Shown here one piece after another: positions 1 to 7,959 of a stretch of 34,581 nt of DNA. The first letter of the stretch is position 1, and every line of letters begins with the position of its first letter. The stretch comes from Treponema sp. (lineage in GTDB: Bacteria > Spirochaetota > Spirochaetia > Treponematales > Breznakiellaceae), in NCBI GenBank assembly GCA_031288005.1, contig JAITSE010000047.1, positions 1-34,581 of the forward strand, written 5' to 3'. Both the position numbers and the translations under genes were made by a program. The notes under the pieces were generated by a model, which did not search any database, was not told the origin of the DNA, and saw nothing but the letters and a program-made list of their open reading frames with translations.

Positions 1-242
1 AAAAGGTCCCCGCCCAGGCTCTGGTAAAAGTCTCCCTCCCAGGAATCATCTTCCCAAAAAGTATGGTAAGGTCCTATGTCCAGGGGGCTGCGGGAGTTCT
101 CTCCCTGAACAGACGGTATTTTGATCTCTGCGTTCACGAATATAATCCGTATCTGATGCGCGTTAACGACATTTCCGAGCAGCACGGGCGTCGGTATAAC
201 CTGTCCCGGGACATAGCCATCAGCAACCCCACCCCAACCCAT
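1..242 (-). CDS. Partial paralogue of the InlB-repeat lipoprotein C-terminal domain
   Basis: On the minus strand an open frame runs from an ATG at 242 to the window edge without a stop. It is about 80 codons long. Its product contains NAHQIRIIFVNAEIKIP and SPLDIGPYH, which closely match NAHQIHIIFVNAEIDIP and PPLDIGPYHMEWDD in the C-terminal domain of the large lipoprotein encoded next door (471-3845). It is therefore a second copy of that unnamed domain, seen as a fragment. The ATG directly follows a poly(G) run on this strand, so the true N-terminus is unclear. The frame may continue through the homopolymer or be broken by it. Function is unknown; by analogy it is a surface or exported protein. 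Confidence 0.6.
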   Translation of the reverse strand, partial: MGWGGVADGYVPGQVIPTPVLLGNVVNAHQIRIIFVNAEIKIPSVQGENSRSPLDIGPYHTFWEDDSWEGDFYQSLGGDL

Positions 243-304
243 CCCCCCCCCCCCCCCCCCCCCCCCCACCCCCCCCCCCCCGGCGGGCGCCCCCCCCCCC
301 CCCC
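243..304. repeat. Interrupted poly(C) / poly(G) tract
   Basis: The plus strand has 25 consecutive C, then one A, 13 C, a short GC-rich interruption and 15 C. On the minus strand this is poly(G), lying directly upstream of the paralogue fragment at 1-242. It could be a slippage-prone tract, since poly(G) tracts are known phase-variation switches in treponemes. It could equally be a low-quality assembly join: two-colour short-read chemistry produces false poly(G). The sequence alone does not decide. Confidence 0.8.
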
Positions 305-382
305 AAACTCGCGGCGGAAGAGAGAAGCGGAGAAGCCAACGCTGTCTTTGCCAGGACGGACATTGCCGCGCCCCCTTTTATC

Positions 383-421
383 TAAAAATAGTCAGACAAT
401 TCAAAACATAATGCTGACTAT
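383..421 (-). terminator. Possible intrinsic terminator of the InlB-repeat lipoprotein gene
   Basis: On the minus strand ATAGTCAG and CTGACTAT form a perfect 8-bp stem with an 18-nt loop, followed by TTTTT. It lies about 50 bp past the stop codon at 471. The stem is AT-rich and the loop large, so strength is doubtful. The rest of 305-470 is AT-rich, with no gene I can support. Confidence 0.4.
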
Positions 422-470
422 GATATTATATACCGCTTTTCATAAAAGTATGCAAGTATTTTTTTATTCT

Positions 471-3400
471 TCACGAGGTTTCCCCATTAGGGGGCGGGTA
501 TTCCGATTGCTGCCGCATCCGGCGTCCCCAGTACATATCGGGAGTGCTTGCCGGAAATAAAATATCCGCTGCGGCCCTGACTTCTACAATGTCGCTGGTC
601 TCGCCGCCTGAGCCTATAAACCCGCCGCCGCCGCGGAACTTCACGATGAGGTATGACGGACCCCAGCCCAGGCCGTTTAATCTGGCTCTCATCCCATCGT
701 ACTCCCAGTAACCCCATTTCTTTACAAACCGGATGCACTTTGCCCTATACTTCTCCCAATGCGGCTTATTCTCCTTGGCGTCCCAACTGTCATAACTATC
801 ACTGTCAGGCTGCCAGGGTATTTCATTGACATACTGCCGTCCTTCCTCGCGGGAGTCCCACAAGGTAATAGACGGCCGGTATGGGGTATAAAGTGTGTTT
901 TCCCCTTCAAACTCTACGACCGCGTCTATTTCGTGGTCGTTATAATAGCTTGCTCCGAGTTTGCTGCCGTAAAACTCTCCCTCAAAAATACTGGAGTCGT
1001 CCCACTCCATGTGATAGGGTCCTATGTCAAGCGGAGGGCGGGGATTCACGCCCGGCGTGTTTGGTATGTCTATCTCCGCGTTCACGAATATAATATGTAT
1101 CTGATGAGCGTTATAAACCGGCCCGAGCAGCTTTATCTCAGGTATTTTGCCTTTTCCGGAATACGTAAGGCCGTCTAAATTATAATCGTCCCAGTTCTCC
1201 TTCTTGTAGGCTCCGCTGCCGCTGTAGTTGGGAACTTTGGACCATTGGTTCTCGCTCTTCCCAGGCACTATGCGGATGTTGTTTACCTGGGTTCGGCCCG
1301 TTACGTATATAGGCATCTTGCCATTTTTATATTCAAAACCGCTGTAGACGACGTATTCCTTCCGCTCCGGGAAGAACTGCCACCTGACATTGCCCGCGGC
1401 ATCGCGTCCTATTGTCCTTTCAGGCTTGTCAAGCTCTATAGTCATGGACGCGGGCAGCCAGCGGGCGTAGAGCGTTATCTCTTCGCCGGCGGCGTTTTTC
1501 AGATTTGCCGCGGGCTTCCCAGCCTTGTAAGTCGTACCCCCGCCGTCCGAGCGGGTATTCCATCCTGAAAAAACATAGCCGTCTTTGGTAAAGCCGTTTG
1601 CGGCCAGGTCATTCGATTCCCCTATCTTGTGTATGCTGGGTTCTGTAGACCCGCTCCCCTCGTTGTTATCGTAGGTCACCGTGTAGGCGGCCGTCCATTT
1701 AGCGTAAAAGGTTTTATTTCCCGCGGTGTCCGCGGTTATTGAAGCAACCGGGTTCCCGGAGAAGTCCGGGTTAGCGTACCAGTTGTCAAAAACATAATTC
1801 GTTCTGACTGGAGATGCCAGGGTAATCTCCCCGCTTTCAACAGTGTAGGCGGCGGGATTCGCCTCCGGGTTGGTTCCGCCGCTAAGGTTGTAGTTAATTG
1901 TATAGGCAACGGGCGTCCACTTGGCATAGAGAGTCGCGGGCCCGGTCTTGTCCCAGTCCCGGGCGCTCGCCATTGCTTTGGTGTAATACGGCGTCCCGCT
2001 TGTGCCGGCCTTATCGTAGTAGCCGCCGAATTTGTAGTTCGCCTTTGTGGGTCCGGTAATATCCGCTCCGGTTGGCATTGCGGAGCCGAAAACGGCTGTA
2101 ACCACGGCGCTGCCGCCGCTCCCGCCGTTAGGGTCAAGGGCTACGGTGTACCCGAGTCCTTCCCACTTGGCCCAGAAGGTTTTATCCCCCGCGCTGCCCT
2201 GGGGTATAGAGCTGACAGCGCTCCCGTTGTGGCTCGCATTGTCATACCAGCCGTCAAAGCCATAGCCCGCCCTGACCGGATCTGCCAGGGTAATGGCCGC
2301 GCTTTCAACGGTGTAGGAGAGCGGATTTCCCGCCGTGTTGATTCCCCCGTTCAGGTTGTAGGTTATGGTGCAGGAAACAGGCGTCCATTGGGCGTACATC
2401 GTTACGTTACCGGTCAGGGTATAGGGCCAGTTGTATTTCATCCCGCCGCTTTCCGCGCTGTACCAGCCCTCAAAGGTATAAGCATCCCGGACCGGATTCC
2501 CGGGCTGCCCAACCTGATCCCCCGCGTTAGCCGCTATGGAGGCTGCCGGTTCCCCTCCGGGGCTTTCAAAGCTAATCGTGTATACAGAATCCGCGCCGCT
2601 GTTCCACCGGGCGTAGAGCTTTACCGTTTCCCCGGCTTCCCTTGTCAGGTCTGTTACCTTCCCTAAGGCGGCGTAGTTAAAGCCCAAGCCGCCGGCCTGG
2701 GTGTTCCATCCGGCAAAGATATAACCCGCTCTGGCAAAGCCGTTTTCCGCCAGAGAGCTTTCCGCGCCGTAAATGTGCTGAGTCGGCGTGACGCTCCCGC
2801 CGTCCGCGCCGTTCCCGTCGTATTCCACCGTGTAGGCTGTCCCGCTCCATTGGGCGTAAAGAGTCAGATCCCCGGCCAGAGTTATGGGCCCCTCGTATTT
2901 AGTCCCGCCGCTTGCCGCGCTGTACCAGCCCTGGAAGATATAACCGGGCCGCGAGGGGTTTGAAGGCTGCTCAATCTGATCCCCCGCATTCCCGCTTGCG
3001 GCGCTTGTCTCTGAGCCGCCCTGGCTGTCAAAAGTAATTGTGTACTCGTCCTCATTCTGCCATTGCGCGTAGACTGTTATGCTTTCGCTCAGCTCCAGAG
3101 GCCATTCATAAGCCGTCCCGCCGCTTGCCGCGCTGTACCAGCCCAGAAAAATATAATTGCGCCGCTTTGGGTCCGCGGGCTTTTTCAGGCCGGTCCCTGA
3201 GGCAGCCGTTACCGCCGCGACTGTCGTGCCGCCCTGGCTCTTAAAGGTAATTGTATAATAGTTAGGCGGAGCCTCTCCCCAAGCCCTCCATTGGGCGTAC
3301 ATCGTTACGTCAGATGCCAGCTCATGGGGCCAGGAATAAAACTCCCCGCCCTTCACGGCGCTGAACCATCCTGTGAAAACATAGCCTGTTTTTTCGGGGT

Positions 3401-3845
3401 CTCCAGGTTTCCCAATTTTGGTTCCTTCATCTGCCGAAATCGCCGTAAGCGCCGAACCGCCCCGGCTGTTAAAGGTAATTGTATAATCTTCAGCCGGCTC
3501 CTCATCTTCTGAGCGCCAGCGGGCGTACATAGTAAGGTTCTTTTCCAGTTTATGAGGCCAGGCATAGAGGTTTCCGCCGCTTGACGCGCTGAACCAGCCT
3601 CTGAAAATATAAGCGGTTTTTTTGGGCTTCGCGGGCTCTTGGATACTGATTCCTTCGTCCCCTTTTATAGATAAAACCGACGAGCCGCCGCCTGAGTTAA
3701 AGGTGATAGTATACTGCGCCCCCCGGGGCGTTTTGGAGTTCCCGACGCCGATTGCGGGGTTAGTGCAGGCCGCCAGAGCCAGGGCGCAGGCCAGAGCTAA
3801 GCGAAGCCCTGATACCGGAAAACGCTTTTTCCCGCGGGGAACCAC
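471..3845 (-). CDS. Lipoprotein with ten InlB B-type (Listeria-Bacteroides) repeats
   Basis: This is a large exported repeat protein of about 1124 residues from the chosen GTG at 3845. The N-terminus has basic residues, a hydrophobic stretch and the lipobox LAAC, so it is probably a lipid-anchored outer-surface or periplasmic protein. Ten repeats of about 65-80 residues follow. Each begins YTI/YTV plus F or Y, has a central GW(Y/F) and ends in LYA(K/R/Q)W, the pattern of the InlB B-repeat or Flg_new family. A C-terminal domain of about 330 residues has no family I recognise, but a partial copy lies at 1-242. The frame stays open upstream to 4352, but that stretch translates palindromic repeats and was excluded. 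No good ribosome-binding site precedes the GTG, so the start is uncertain. Adhesion or surface display is inferred from the repeat type only. Confidence 0.8.
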   Translation of the reverse strand: MVPRGKKRFPVSGLRLALACALALAACTNPAIGVGNSKTPRGAQYTITFNSGGGSSVLSIKGDEGISIQEPAKPKKTAYIFRGWFSASSGGNLYAWPHKLEKNLTMYARWRSEDEEPAEDYTITFNSRGGSALTAISADEGTKIGKPGDPEKTGYVFTGWFSAVKGGEFYSWPHELASDVTMYAQWRAWGEAPPNYYTITFKSQGGTTVAAVTAASGTGLKKPADPKRRNYIFLGWYSAASGGTAYEWPLELSESITVYAQWQNEDEYTITFDSQGGSETSAASGNAGDQIEQPSNPSRPGYIFQGWYSAASGGTKYEGPITLAGDLTLYAQWSGTAYTVEYDGNGADGGSVTPTQHIYGAESSLAENGFARAGYIFAGWNTQAGGLGFNYAALGKVTDLTREAGETVKLYARWNSGADSVYTISFESPGGEPAASIAANAGDQVGQPGNPVRDAYTFEGWYSAESGGMKYNWPYTLTGNVTMYAQWTPVSCTITYNLNGGINTAGNPLSYTVESAAITLADPVRAGYGFDGWYDNASHNGSAVSSIPQGSAGDKTFWAKWEGLGYTVALDPNGGSGGSAVVTAVFGSAMPTGADITGPTKANYKFGGYYDKAGTSGTPYYTKAMASARDWDKTGPATLYAKWTPVAYTINYNLSGGTNPEANPAAYTVESGEITLASPVRTNYVFDNWYANPDFSGNPVASITADTAGNKTFYAKWTAAYTVTYDNNEGSGSTEPSIHKIGESNDLAANGFTKDGYVFSGWNTRSDGGGTTYKAGKPAANLKNAAGEEITLYARWLPASMTIELDKPERTIGRDAAGNVRWQFFPERKEYVVYSGFEYKNGKMPIYVTGRTQVNNIRIVPGKSENQWSKVPNYSGSGAYKKENWDDYNLDGLTYSGKGKIPEIKLLGPVYNAHQIHIIFVNAEIDIPNTPGVNPRPPLDIGPYHMEWDDSSIFEGEFYGSKLGASYYNDHEIDAVVEFEGENTLYTPYRPSITLWDSREEGRQYVNEIPWQPDSDSYDSWDAKENKPHWEKYRAKCIRFVKKWGYWEYDGMRARLNGLGWGPSYLIVKFRGGGGFIGSGGETSDIVEVRAAADILFPASTPDMYWGRRMRQQSEYPPPNGETS

Positions 3846-3848
3846 AAT

Positions 3849-3898
3849 GCAAGCCGTGGAAGCTCCGCTTCTGGAAGCGAAGCTTCCTTGCGGCTTGC
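3849..3898. repeat. Nested palindrome in the leader of the InlB-repeat lipoprotein
   Basis: An outer pair GCAAGCCG/CGGCTTGC encloses a hairpin made of GAAGC/GCTTC blocks. It sits directly upstream of the presumed GTG start at 3845, so it would fold in the 5' leader of the lipoprotein mRNA. The outer arms match the GCAAGCCGC palindrome found beside dapL at 34359-34379. Confidence 0.65.
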
Positions 3899-3919
3899 AA
3901 GGGACAGACCCCGTAGAAT

Positions 3920-4020
3920 AATGCGGGGAGTTTTGGGAACCGCGGTTCTGCGAACCGACGGTCGCAAGCGTCAAGAGACCATCGGAAACTTGTTTCCGCA
4001 GAGACCTCCGGTCTCCGGTC
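3920..4020. repeat. Composite hairpin repeat (one-sided GGAGTTTT element plus nested hairpins)
   Basis: GCGGGGAGTTTTGGGAACC (from 3924) resembles the left end of the 54-bp element family seen at 19371 and 29464, but no matching right end is nearby. It continues into GAACCGCGGTTC. Next comes AGAGACC, then ATC, GGAAAC, TT, GTTTCC and a GAGACC-TCC-GGTCTC hairpin at 4001-4015. The GGAAACTTGTTTCCGCAG module recurs at 29543-29560 in a similar setting. Confidence 0.6.
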
Positions 4021-4251
4021 TCACGTTCAGCGCAAGCGCCAGGCCGTTCAGCGCCCTCAACGGTCTTTCCAATACATGTAACGGTCTTTCCATTGCACGC
4101 AATGAACACCTCAGAGTATGCTGTCAAGTCAGGCAAAAACGCCGGTATCATAAATGAGCGTACTAAAGTTAGCTTGATTTTCATAATACTTAATAAAGAT
4201 CGGCAAAATACGACGGGTCCTAGACCCTGCAATTTGCAAGACTTGTTCGCC

Positions 4252-4328
4252 GGAAACTGCGGAAACTGCGGAAACTGCGGAAACGCGGAAACGCGGAAAC
4301 AAGTTTCCGAAGTTTCCGAAGTTTCCGC
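4252..4328. repeat. GGAAAC direct-repeat array facing a GTTTCC array
   Basis: Six GGAAAC units (three spaced by TGC, two by GC, then the last) are followed after AA by three GTTTCC units separated by GAA. The two arrays are complementary and can pair in several registers. The array lies in the spacer between the divergent lipoprotein gene and the plus-strand glycan operon. Confidence 0.8.
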
Positions 4329-4343
4329 ATGAGAACAACCATA

Positions 4344-4396
4344 CCCCGCCAAACCTGAGACCTAAGGTCTGGTTTGAGCTATGCGGCGGGGTTTTT
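4344..4396 (+). terminator. Terminator-like hairpin with a nested GAGACC hairpin
   Basis: CCCCGCC and GGCGGGG form a 7-bp GC stem followed by TTTTT on the plus strand. The loop contains a second hairpin, AAACC-TGAGACC-TAA-GGTCT-GGTTT. The genes either side are divergent, so no upstream plus-strand gene needs ending here. It could act as an attenuator in the leader of the operon starting at 4543, or block stray transcription. Confidence 0.45.
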
Positions 4397-4542
4397 GATT
4401 GAAAAAAAGGAAAGAAACTAAAAATATCAGTCCCCCCGGGTACTGGTCCGGGTTTTATCCGCAGTCCCCTTGCGGAAAGTGGAAGCGAAGGTGAAGGCAG
4501 AAATTTCACGTTTTCCGTTTAAATGCCGATATTTCTTATAGT

Positions 4543-6147
4543 ATGAATGCCATAGCCATATTATTTGGAGGAAAGCTCCGCAAAGCGGCCTTTGAAAAGG
4601 TTTTATCCGCTGAAGCCGGAGAAGGAAAGCTATGCGCTCTTACTCTGGCCCTTAAAAAGGCAGCCTCTTTTCCAGGCGTAACAAAAACGATGCTTCTTGC
4701 CGGCGCGGGTTTTGACCGCCTCGCTGGGGAAGCCGGCTTTGCGGCCGGGGCAGAGACTGAAGTCCGGGTCCTTGAGGATTTGACAGTGAAAACCTTGCTC
4801 CGTGCCTTAGCGGAACTTTCCCGGCCCTTTGATCTTCTTTATTTTGCCTGGGCGGACACCCCGTTTTTGGATCCTGTCCTTGCGGGAAAGACGGCGGAAC
4901 GGCATATTCGCTACGCGGCGGAGTACTCCTATGCCGACGGCTGGCCCTGCGGTCTTGCCCCGGAGCTTGTGGCTCCTTCCACCGTGGGAATTCTCGCGGC
5001 TTTGGCGGAAAATGACGAAGCGCCTATATCCCGGGACGCCTTGTTCAGGGTGATTCAGAAGGACATCAACGCTTTTGACATAGAGACCGAGATTTCCCCG
5101 GTTGACCTGCGGTCCCACAGGTTGAGCCTTACCGCCGATTCCCGGCGCAACCTCCTCCTTCTTACTCGTTTTCAGGAGGCGGGTTTTGCGGGTTATGAGG
5201 ATGCCGGGCGTGTCATCGCCGAAAACCCGGCCCTGCTCAGAACCCTGCCCGCGTTTTACGCCGTCCAGGTGTCCGGGCCCTGTCCCCAGGCCTGCGCCGT
5301 CTGCCCCTATCCCCGGTTTACGGGACCTCATGGGGAAAACGTGACGGTCCGGCGGGACTTTATGGACGCCCCCCGCTTTGAGGGTCTCCTGGATCGTATT
5401 GCCGCCTTTTCCGGCGACGCGGTTATCGATCTCTCTCTGTGGGGAGAGCTTGCTCTTCATCCCCAGAAGCTGGAGCTTATCCGCATGGTCCTGGACCGCC
5501 GGGACAGCCTCTCCCTTATCATCGAGACTTCCGGCATAGGGTGGAAGCGGGAGGAGCTTGAAGCCCTGGCAAGCCTTGCGGGGACAGACAGGACTTCCAA
5601 ACCCTGGACCGCGCCGGAGGGACCCCTGTCCTGGATCGTGTCCCTGGATGCGGCGGGAAGCGGGCGGTACGGGGAAATTCGGGGGCCCGGCTTTGAGGAA
5701 GCGCTTGAAACCGCCGGGACCCTCCTTTCGCTTTTTCCCAAAGACGCATATATCCAGGCGCTGCGGCTTCAAGGAGAGGAAGATGACATCGAAACCTTTT
5801 ACCGTTCCTGGAAAGAGAGGGGAGCCAAGGTCATCATCCAGAAATATGATGATTTCTGTGGTTTTTTGCCGAAAAAACAGGCCGCGGATCTCTCTCCGGT
5901 ACGGCGCCATCCATGCCGGCATCTTATGCGGGATATGTCTATCCTTATAGACGGCCGGGTTCCACAGTGCCGGGAAGATCTTTCGGTTTTGGGGAATGTG
6001 GAGGGCGGAGGAATTCTAGGTAACGCCTTTGACGAGACCCTGGAGGCAATCTGGGGCCGGGGCGGGGAACAATACCTTGAGCATTGTTCAGGGTTCTATA
6101 AAGGAATCTGCGGGGAATGTGATGAATACTATACCTTCAACTTTTAG
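4543..6147 (+). CDS. Spiro-SPASM radical SAM protein with N-terminal nucleotidyltransferase-like region
   Basis: The protein has 534 residues. The first 230 or so resemble a degenerate sugar-nucleotidyltransferase fold (IAILFGGKLRK start, LLYFAWADTPFLD). The middle holds the radical SAM iron-sulfur motif CPQACAVC (C247, C251, C254), so it should bind a [4Fe-4S] cluster and S-adenosylmethionine. The C-terminus has a SPASM-like cysteine set (CRHLMRD, VPQCRED, CSGFYKGICGEC) for auxiliary clusters. This architecture matches the spiro-SPASM family, which I remember as restricted to spirochaetes; its reaction is unknown to me. It heads a run of overlapping glycan genes, the next starting 26 bp before this stop, so a role in making or modifying a spirochaete-specific sugar is likely. 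No clear ribosome-binding site precedes the ATG. Confidence 0.8.
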   Translation: MNAIAILFGGKLRKAAFEKVLSAEAGEGKLCALTLALKKAASFPGVTKTMLLAGAGFDRLAGEAGFAAGAETEVRVLEDLTVKTLLRALAELSRPFDLLYFAWADTPFLDPVLAGKTAERHIRYAAEYSYADGWPCGLAPELVAPSTVGILAALAENDEAPISRDALFRVIQKDINAFDIETEISPVDLRSHRLSLTADSRRNLLLLTRFQEAGFAGYEDAGRVIAENPALLRTLPAFYAVQVSGPCPQACAVCPYPRFTGPHGENVTVRRDFMDAPRFEGLLDRIAAFSGDAVIDLSLWGELALHPQKLELIRMVLDRRDSLSLIIETSGIGWKREELEALASLAGTDRTSKPWTAPEGPLSWIVSLDAAGSGRYGEIRGPGFEEALETAGTLLSLFPKDAYIQALRLQGEEDDIETFYRSWKERGAKVIIQKYDDFCGFLPKKQAADLSPVRRHPCRHLMRDMSILIDGRVPQCREDLSVLGNVEGGGILGNAFDETLEAIWGRGGEQYLEHCSGFYKGICGECDEYYTFNF

Positions 6148-7225
6148 CCTTCCAGACTCCTCGTATACTGTTGTGGGAGGTTCCCTCAGGGCCGCGTCCA
6201 CGGGGCTTTCAGCGGTGCTCCTGAACAGGGGAGGGCGTTATCCCAGGCGCACACTTTTTCAGGAGTTGGAAAAAACAGGCTTTGATTATATAGTCTCTCT
6301 GGAAGTTCCGGGAGAGCGTCATGATTTGGAAGATCTGTCAGAGCGCTTTCCCTTTGTAAAATTTGTCATTCTTAAAGAGCGCATAAATCTGGGGGAACAG
6401 ATCAACCTGGCGGTCTCGGAACTGACGAGCCCCCTATTTTTCGTATTGTGGAACGATCTGAGAATTCTCAACGGCGAGGCGGGGCGTATGGCGGAGCGGC
6501 TTTTTTGCGCCCCTGAAAAACTCAGCGCAAATGGAAATTCCGGCGTCTGCAAGCGGCTTTGCACGATCCCGGTGATTCAAAACGCTAAATTTCAAATCCT
6601 TCCTACTTTGACAGTTCCGGATCCCCGGCAGGCGGTAAAAAACCTGTTTCTCAAACCGGTAAAGGAAGGAACGCCTTCCTTGTATCCTTTTGACGGCGTG
6701 GGGGTATATGATCGCGACAGATTTGTCAAGCTGGGAGGCTTTGACTGCGGCTTCTCAAACGCCTATTGGCAGCTTATGGATTTCGGTTTCCGGGCGTACC
6801 TGTGGGGGGAAAATATTCAATCAACCCAGCTCATCCGGCTTTCCTATAACGGCGAAGTACCTCCCCAGGACAGCACCGTAGACGAAAACCACCTGCGGTT
6901 TTATCTGAAAAACATAATCCCTGTGTTCAGCGGGGACGCCGCCCACATTCCCCTGCGGTATTTTCCCGGCTATTTTTTCCGTTCCGGGGAAGACCCCTTC
7001 CTGGCTTGGGATGATTTTTCCGAGGGCCGGCGCTGGGTAAAAGAAAACAAATTCCGTTTCCGCCGGGATTCCCGTTCCCTTACGGACCTTTGGGAATATC
7101 CCGAAAACAGAATTGCCGAACCCCCCGGAAAGGGAGAATCCCTCCCGGAAGAACAGCCGGGGGATAAAAAGCGGAAATTCAGGATAGGCAGCCGGTGGCT
7201 GCCGAAGGCGCAGGAAAAATCATGA
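6122..7225 (+). CDS. Glycosyltransferase family 2-like protein
   Basis: The product has 367 residues from the ATG at 6122, which has GGGGAA about ten bases upstream and overlaps the spiro-SPASM gene by 26 bp. An earlier in-frame ATG exists but only adds shadow sequence from that gene. The N-terminal half looks like a GT-A nucleotide-sugar fold (FDYIVSLEVPGE, NLGEQINLAVS, LFFVLWNDLRIL). The segment GVGVYDRDRFVKLGGFDCGF followed by WQLMDFGFRAYLWG is typical of the C-terminal part of galactosyltransferase-like GT2 enzymes, where the acceptor and base-side residues sit. The usual DxD is not obvious; NDL may stand in its place. It probably adds a sugar to a surface or flagellar glycan. The last 45 residues are charged and probably flexible. 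Confidence 0.7.
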   Translation: MNTIPSTFSLPDSSYTVVGGSLRAASTGLSAVLLNRGGRYPRRTLFQELEKTGFDYIVSLEVPGERHDLEDLSERFPFVKFVILKERINLGEQINLAVSELTSPLFFVLWNDLRILNGEAGRMAERLFCAPEKLSANGNSGVCKRLCTIPVIQNAKFQILPTLTVPDPRQAVKNLFLKPVKEGTPSLYPFDGVGVYDRDRFVKLGGFDCGFSNAYWQLMDFGFRAYLWGENIQSTQLIRLSYNGEVPPQDSTVDENHLRFYLKNIIPVFSGDAAHIPLRYFPGYFFRSGEDPFLAWDDFSEGRRWVKENKFRFRRDSRSLTDLWEYPENRIAEPPGKGESLPEEQPGDKKRKFRIGSRWLPKAQEKS

Positions 7226-7959
7226 CCGCCGTTGTTTTGCAGGCCCGGCTGGATTCCCGGCGTCTCCCCGGAAAGTCCCTTCTCCCCCTGGGAGGCCGCC
7301 CCCTGGTTTTCCGGGTCATGGAAGCCTTGAACCGTCTTGGGGCGGATCTCCGCGTCCTGGCCTGTCCCGAAGACTGTACCTCTGCTTTCGGTCCCCTGGC
7401 CGAAGAAGCGGGCTTTGAGCTTGTCCCCGGTCCCAAAGAAGATGTACTCGCCCGGTACTGTATCGCCATCCGCAAATTCGGGATAGACCGCGTTATCCGG
7501 GCGACCGGGGACAACCCCTTCGTCTTTATTGACGCCGCGGAAGCCCTCAACCGGGAAGCCTGCGGACTCGGCGCGGATTACGCCTGTTACGCCGGCATTC
7601 CCTGCGGATCCGGGATCGAGTCCGTTAACAGCGAAGCCCTGTTGCGGGCGGGAAGGGAAGCGGAAAATGATTTGGAGCGGGAGCATGTGTGTCCCTACCT
7701 TTATACCCGCCCGGAACAATTCCTCCTGCATCGTCCCCTTGCGCCGGCCTGCCGGCAGGACCTTGCCATGCGGCTCACGGTGGACACCCCGGAGGACTTT
7801 AGCCGGGCGGAGGCCCTGTACCGGGCGCTTGCCGGGGCCTGGGGCGAAAAGGGGGAACGTTTCCTGGGGGAGACGATCATGGGGGCATACCGTAAACTTC
7901 CGGGGAAATCCGCCGGATCCCTCCCCTTTACCGGCGCCGGTCCGGAACGCCTGCCATGA
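7222..7959 (+). CDS. SpsF-like cytidylyltransferase (acylneuraminate-type)
   Basis: The protein has 245 residues and its ATG overlaps the preceding stop as ATGA, suggesting translational coupling. It opens with MTAVVLQARLDSRRLPGKSL, the nucleotide-binding signature of the SpsF/CMP-sugar synthetase family (QAR-x-S-x-RLPGK). RATGDNPFVFID supplies the metal-binding aspartate, and LTVDTPEDF near residue 185 is also typical. The family transfers CMP to acidic sugars such as nonulosonic acids. Together with the PseG-like domain in the next gene, this points to an activated, possibly nine-carbon, sugar for a flagellar or surface glycan. The exact sugar cannot be read from the sequence, and no NeuB/PseI-type synthase gene is in the window. 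Confidence 0.8.
   Translation: MTAVVLQARLDSRRLPGKSLLPLGGRPLVFRVMEALNRLGADLRVLACPEDCTSAFGPLAEEAGFELVPGPKEDVLARYCIAIRKFGIDRVIRATGDNPFVFIDAAEALNREACGLGADYACYAGIPCGSGIESVNSEALLRAGREAENDLEREHVCPYLYTRPEQFLLHRPLAPACRQDLAMRLTVDTPEDFSRAEALYRALAGAWGEKGERFLGETIMGAYRKLPGKSAGSLPFTGAGPERLP

Noticed and set aside
63..560. Plus-strand proline-rich open frame of 165 codons
   Set aside because: It is the translation of the poly(C) tract, and its first part is antisense to the paralogue fragment at 1-242.
3846..4352. N-terminal extension of the InlB-repeat lipoprotein
   Set aside because: It translates palindromic repeats (FPQFPQFPQF from the GGAAAC array). The lipoprotein signal starts only near 3845.
4807..5922. 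Minus-strand open frame of 371 codons
   Set aside because: Antisense to the well-supported spiro-SPASM gene, low-complexity Gly/Arg/Pro composition and no motifs.
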